DNA from: Ulota crispa
Taxonomy: Eukaryota; Streptophyta; Bryopsida; Orthotrichales; Orthotrichaceae
Reading direction: 5' to 3'
Assembly: GCA_963920765.1 (NCBI GenBank)
Contig: OY987243.1
Location: 186,001-250,000, forward strand
DNA: 64,000 nucleotides
Shown here: piece by piece, positions 59,483-64,000 of the stretch
Layout of the letters: every line of letters starts with the position of its first letter
How positions within the stretch are numbered: the stretch's first letter is position 1
The notes under the pieces: model-generated
Database searches by the model: none
Told to the model about the DNA's origin: nothing
What the model saw: only the letters and a program-made list of their open reading frames with translations
Made by a program: the position numbers and the translations under genes

Positions 59483-59494
59483 GGTTTGATACCA
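59483..59494 (-). promoter_or_regulatory. Retrotransposon primer-binding site
   Basis: Minus-strand TGGTATCAAACC, close to the initiator-Met tRNA site TGGTATCAGAGC, four bases after an LTR end in ...TTGCATCA. Confidence 0.65.
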
Positions 59495-59498
59495 AAAA

Positions 59499-60600
59499 TG
59501 ATGCAAGAATTAGGAATAAGGCAATACTATGGATTGCTCCATAGCTTGTGTTGGCAAGACTAAGGAAAATAATACATTCCTCACCTCTATTTATACATTA
59601 GTTCTATAAAAATAAAAATAAAACTTTAATGTGGAATTTAAGTAAATTTGTACTTGATCTTTTAGCATTAAAATACAAAATGAATTACTATTATCATATT
59701 GCAATATAAAGCATAGGATAAAAAATAGCTAATTGTATAGGTATCATAGGTTTTTCAAATATAGTTATGGAGAAGTAACAAGTATAGAAAATTGGATGAA
59801 AATATTTTGGAAGAAAAATTGTGGTAAGAACCAAAATTTGTGTATTGCATCATATCATAGGATCAAAGGAGAGTTGTATTTTATTTATTAAATTTTCTTC
59901 AAACTTTCTTTGTTCTCCTTCAACTTTTCTACTCAACTCAAACTTCTTATTTTCATCCATTATCTACCTTTAATAAAAATATTGACGTATCTTTTACTCC
60001 TCTTTATATATTTCTAACTTTGGTTGTTTCTGTCAAGGATCAATGTATATGGATTAGAAGTTGATGATAAGAAAAAAAAAGAGCTTTCAAAAGGGATAAA
60101 ATAGCATTCACTCAATCAATTGAGGCAATTCCAATGCAGTGGTAGTAATCAATAAATTTAGTGGAGAATTGACTTGGTGGCAGCTTCAAAGTGGACAAAG
60201 ATGAGGGAGCAAGGAGGAAATGGCAAAGCTAAAGGTCATATGGCAGAGAGGAAAGTAGGTCGGATTATTGACTAGGATAAGACACATGCCAAAACAAAGA
60301 GGTCACAAGGTCAAGAATGAAATATAGTTTAGCAAAATAAGCATGGGGGAAGATCCAAGCAAATAGCTAAGAGCCAAATAGTTAGTATGGAGTGGCGGAC
60401 AATTAGAGAGAAGCTTAAGGCCAAGAGAGACTTTCATATTAGCTGAATTCTCCAAGCATGTTGGGGAGAAGAGATAAAGTGGCCAAAGATAATATTGCAT
60501 GTTAGCTCCAAGTTGATCCAAATTGATCCAAGTAGTTAATTTTAATTTCAATAATGAATCCATTAATTTTGCCTTATTCCACATGTTAATATGCTAAGGT
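59499..60600 (-). repeat. 5' LTR of gypsy element (distal boundary unknown)
   Basis: Ends at 59499 (CA on the minus strand) next to the primer-binding site. It has a TATA box GTATAAATAG at 59587-59596. The upstream limit cannot be set because no second LTR is visible in the window; 60050-60600 may be LTR or flank. Confidence 0.5.
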
Positions 60601-60652
60601 TAATGATACGATCATTCCTCAATCCAATTAATCATAGAAGGATGTAAGCTTG

Positions 60653-60802
60653 GTAGATTGACCTTGCTAAGCGGAAGGTAGATTGACCTTGTTGAGCAAA
60701 AGGTAGATTGACCTTGTTGAGTGGAAGGTAGATTGACCTTGTTAAGTGGAAGATAGATTGATCTTGCTAAGTGAAAGGTAGATTGACCATGTTGAGTATA
60801 GG
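60653..60802 (+). repeat. 25-bp minisatellite, six copies
   Basis: Six adjacent units, consensus GTAGATTGACCTTGTTGAGT followed by GGAAG, with few substitutions. Confidence 0.97.
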
Positions 60803-61226
60803 CTCTGAGAGTTCAGAGGTAACAATCATTATTGTCCAAGAGTGCTATATATTTACTTTTTTTGGGAATGAAGCAATTTATTTTATTTTATTTTTTCTTC
60901 TTGACTTGTATTTCATGTGTAAAGTCCCCCAATTTTTAACATAATTTATATGAGTTTTCTAAAATTATTGTACTAGAAATAAAAAATTATACAATGAACA
61001 AATCAATATAATAAATATAAATTTTAGATTGTTAAAGAATTGTAAAGATTTGAATATGTAAAGATTAGAATTTTGACTATATAATGGCTATAGAAATTAG
61101 ACTAAGACTTCTTTTTAGTATGCATAGAGGTGAAAAATTACATTGCAAAAGAAATCATTTATCAGTTATGTAATGAAAGACATTGTCTTGTCAAATATTT
61201 ATTTTTAAATTACAAAAACAACAATG

Positions 61227-61276
<50 letters not shown>

Positions 61277-62564
61277 TGCTATTAAAAATAGATGGCTTGA
61301 AATATATCAAATAGATCTATGCAAGAGATTTTTTTTATAAATAAATAAGTCTAATTGTCTTTAGTCCACAAATTTTATCATTTTAGTATAGTAATAACTA
61401 TCATGTGCTATAAATAAATTTATATATCAAATTGATGTAAAAAATATTATTTAAAAATAATGTATAATAGAAGTCTTCAAAATATTAATGTAACAAATGT
61501 TTATAGTAGCAATTAAAGTAAAGATATTCTATAAGATTATATGGATATATATTGTAATATTAACAATAATATTCATGACATTTGAAATTGCTTTGGATAT
61601 ATTAATAATTTTTTTTGCCTTAATATGTATCATGGCTACTTTAAAGACCCAAATTGATGATTTTAATATTAAATTCTTAGAAATCTTGCATATAAGACTA
61701 AAAAATAGACATTTTAAAGCATTGTTCTAAGATCATTATTGGCAAAATTAAAGGATAATTTATTTTTGTTTTTTATTTACACTATAAGGCTTAGTTTTTA
61801 TAGAATCTTTTTAATCTTCAAAATGAGCATTCTAAAAACCTTTTTAAAATTAATATAATTAACTATAATAGATTCTAAAACTTTAAGGATTTTTTTAAAT
61901 TTTAAAAATATTTAAAAATTGATAGAAGAATTTTAAATTTAAAAGAATGATAAAATATTATTAAATATTGCATAAATTAAAATACGCTTGTGATATCTAT
62001 AATTAATGATGGCATTTAGTTCCAAATTAAACTTTATTATTTATTCATGCTTAATTTCATTCAATCCAACACTCACTTTTGTATTTAATTTTAATTGTAA
62101 AAGTTCATGATTTCTACGAAATATAAAAATTAGGCAATTCAAAATTATTGATTTGATTTATAAATAATGTAAACTAATAGCCTTAATTGAGTGTTTTTAA
62201 GAATAATGTTAATAAAAAATAAATTTTAGAATGTGATTATTACTAAAGTAAATGAAAACAATACATATCTTTCATATTTAATGAATTTAATTTAAATATA
62301 TTAATATATTTATTTTTAAAGTATTAATTTTATTGTTATATACTACATTAATAATATGGCCTATAAATGCTATATCATCCATGTATCAAATTAACCAGAT
62401 GAAATCATTGTTTGTGGCTAACACACTTTTCTACAAAATAGCAGGAAGACTAGATTTGGTACAAAACAAACCGGAAATATTATGATGAATAGTGGTTTTT
62501 TCAGCTTGGACAAAATCTTGTCAAATTTCTGTCATATATACCACTGGTCTCTTGTAGTGATAGT
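60803..62564. other. Very AT-rich DNA with (TA)n
   Basis: 61228-61272 is a pure TA microsatellite. There is no gene; the open frame 61497-61730 is low-complexity. Confidence 0.55.
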
Positions 62565-63933
62565 ACTTAAAGATTGATGCAAGTCTTTTGGAAATTGGCT
62601 TTGAGAAGAGTGTGGCTGATCATAGTTTGTATTTTGCACAAATAGAAGCCCATATGATGCTTGTGTATGCTGATGACTCAATCATTCTTTCTAGCAATGT
62701 GGTGACCATGAGTACATTAAAGGCCAAGTTGGAAGCGGAATATGAGATGACGAACTTGGAATAATTGCACTATTGCCTTAGAGTGGAGTTTGCAAAAAAT
62801 TGAAGTGCGAGGACCATCACCACGAGCCAAGCCAAATATCTAAAAGAAGTGCTCAAGCAATTTGGCATGAAAAATTGCAAACCCATCGGCACTTCTTTGG
62901 ACACTAAGGTGAAGTTGGTAAAGTTTAACATTGAAGAATATGATACGGATGCTTCGAATATGGTGAGTGTATCTCACAAATCAGCAGTTGGATCATTGAT
63001 GTATGTTCTAGTGGCTACAAAAGCTTATTTGGCTTTTGTCATTAGCATGGTGAGCTAACACATGGCAAGGCCGGGATGGAGTCATTGGATGGCAATGAAA
63101 ATAATCATAAGGTACTTCAAGGGCACTTCTCATGTGAAGTTGCAGTTGGGAGAGGAACATATACACTGGGTGGGATACTGTGATACAAATTGGGCTGGCA
63201 ATGCCAACAACAAAAAATCCACCACCAGATATACATTTAGTCTTAGAGAGGCCATAGAATCATGGAGTAGCAAAAAAAAATCCATAGTGACTTTATCCAC
63301 AACAGAGGCAGAATAGGTGGCTGCGAGTTATTGCACAAGAGAAGCCATATTGCTAAAGCAACTCTTGGAGGATGTGGGGTGCAAGGACGTGAAGGGCACC
63401 TTGATCTTGTGTGACAATCAAGGCGCCATAGCTCTTGCTAAGAATCCGGTGCACCATACAAGGATAAAACACATTGAGGTGCAACACCATTTTGTGAGGG
63501 AGAAGGTGGAGAAGGAACCATCATATTAGAATATTGTCCAATTAAGGATATGTTGGCAGATGTAATGACAAAGGCGTTGGCAAGGGATAGACATGAGCAT
63601 TTGACAAGAGCCATGAGTATTAGAGATTTTGGTCATTCGCAAAGTGAGAGTGTTGAAAGATTGGAATAGGACATTAGGAGTTTGCTTTAAGCCAAAGGAG
63701 ATATGCTAGGTGGAATACTTAGCATTGGAAAGAGAGTATGTGGTAGGAAACACCTCATAGAGAGCATTAGACCATGGACGTGGTTATTCCATATGATTAG
63801 GTAAAGGGAGAGTGGTTGGAAGAGTACATAAATGAGAGAGTTTTAAAATACCCTCATCTTTTCCATTTGTATCTTATACATTTGAGTATACCATGTGTGC
63901 CTTTACTCTTCTATCTTTGCTATGTTTTCTATA
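62565..63933 (+). mobile_element. 5'-truncated Ty1/copia element, second family copy
   Basis: Same family as the element at 8.1-13.5 kb. Homology begins inside RT at about 62565 (LKIDASLLEIGFE); gag, protease, integrase and the first part of RT are absent. RT continues with LVYADDSIIL (catalytic Asp pair intact, unlike the other copy), then LKEVLKQFGMKNCKPIGTSL, HKSAVGSLMYVLVATKAYLA. RNase H has YCDTNWAG, SWSSKKKSIVTLSTTEAE, CDNQGAIALAKNPVHHTR and [11 protein letters not shown]. About four stops interrupt it. It ends with a polypurine tract and a complete 3' LTR. Confidence 0.92.
63651..63933 (+). repeat. 3' LTR of second copia copy
   Basis: Starts TGTTGAAAGATTGG right after AAAGTGAGAG and ends near TGTTTTCTATA. 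It is collinear with the LTRs at 8101-8381 and 13196-13477 in reverse complement, with length within a few bases of theirs. Confidence 0.88.
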
Positions 63934-64000
63934 AGAATGACGTGTGTCATTTTTTAGTCAATAACTTATTTTTGCAAGTACTTTGTGAGTTTTTGAAGGA
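63934..64000. other. Flank of copia element to window end
   Basis: Nothing recognised. Confidence 0.4.

Noticed and set aside
60303..60584. 93-codon minus frame rich in Leu
   Set aside because: Lies in probable LTR or flank DNA; no domain, and low complexity could mimic a membrane protein.

Overview
This is nuclear DNA of a land plant with a large, repeat-rich genome. The evidence is plant-type telomere words (CCCTAAA), Ty1/copia, Ty3/gypsy and hAT remnants, a Stowaway MITE with a TA target site, tRNA-derived SINE heads, and pseudogene exons with GT-AG introns, one of them a plant kinesin-12-like motor. The base composition is AT-rich. I found no intact host gene; every coding trace is broken. 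A gymnosperm, fern or lycophyte scale genome would fit, but the species cannot be fixed from this window.

Layout. 0-3 kb: AT-rich DNA with a foldback of about 0.9 kb. 3-6.4 kb: an unidentified multi-exon remnant (minus strand) with a CpG-rich degenerate repeat island upstream. 6.8-13.6 kb: a kinesin-12-like pseudogene (minus strand); a 5.4-kb copia element (minus strand, LTRs of about 281 bp, near-matching 5-bp target duplication) sits in one of its introns. 14-24 kb: AT-rich filler with several inverted-repeat elements: a foldback embedded in (TA)n with a related copy at 18.5 kb, two MITE-like elements, a duplicated CT-rich array, and a near-perfect 729-bp palindrome. 24.5-35.4 kb: a diverged array of long units containing six copies of a conserved hairpin-bearing block, invaded by a third foldback of the (TA)n-associated family. 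38.4-46.4 kb: the most unusual region. Two paralogous minus-strand genes (coiled coil plus RING-H2 finger) are present; one is divergent to a plus-strand protein-kinase pseudogene across a CpG-rich island of 21-bp units, with TATA boxes on both sides. 46.9-49.1 kb: a 1.29-kb long-TIR element and a degenerate satellite of about 180 bp. 49.8-51.9 kb: another CpG-rich island, a TATA box and an hAT transposase remnant (BED-like finger, DUF659) that breaks off at telomere-like repeats. 52.4-62.5 kb: AT-rich filler with a Stowaway MITE, a SINE, a gypsy gag/LTR remnant and a 25-bp minisatellite. 62.6-63.9 kb: a 5'-truncated second copy of the copia family.

The best candidate for something undescribed is the kinase / RING-H2 divergent cassette and its 21-bp GC-rich promoter minisatellite, which recurs upstream of the second RING-H2 paralogue and, in related form, upstream of the hAT gene. 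Second are the long foldback families and the hairpin-bearing array. Identities rest on motif reading by eye; no database search was possible.
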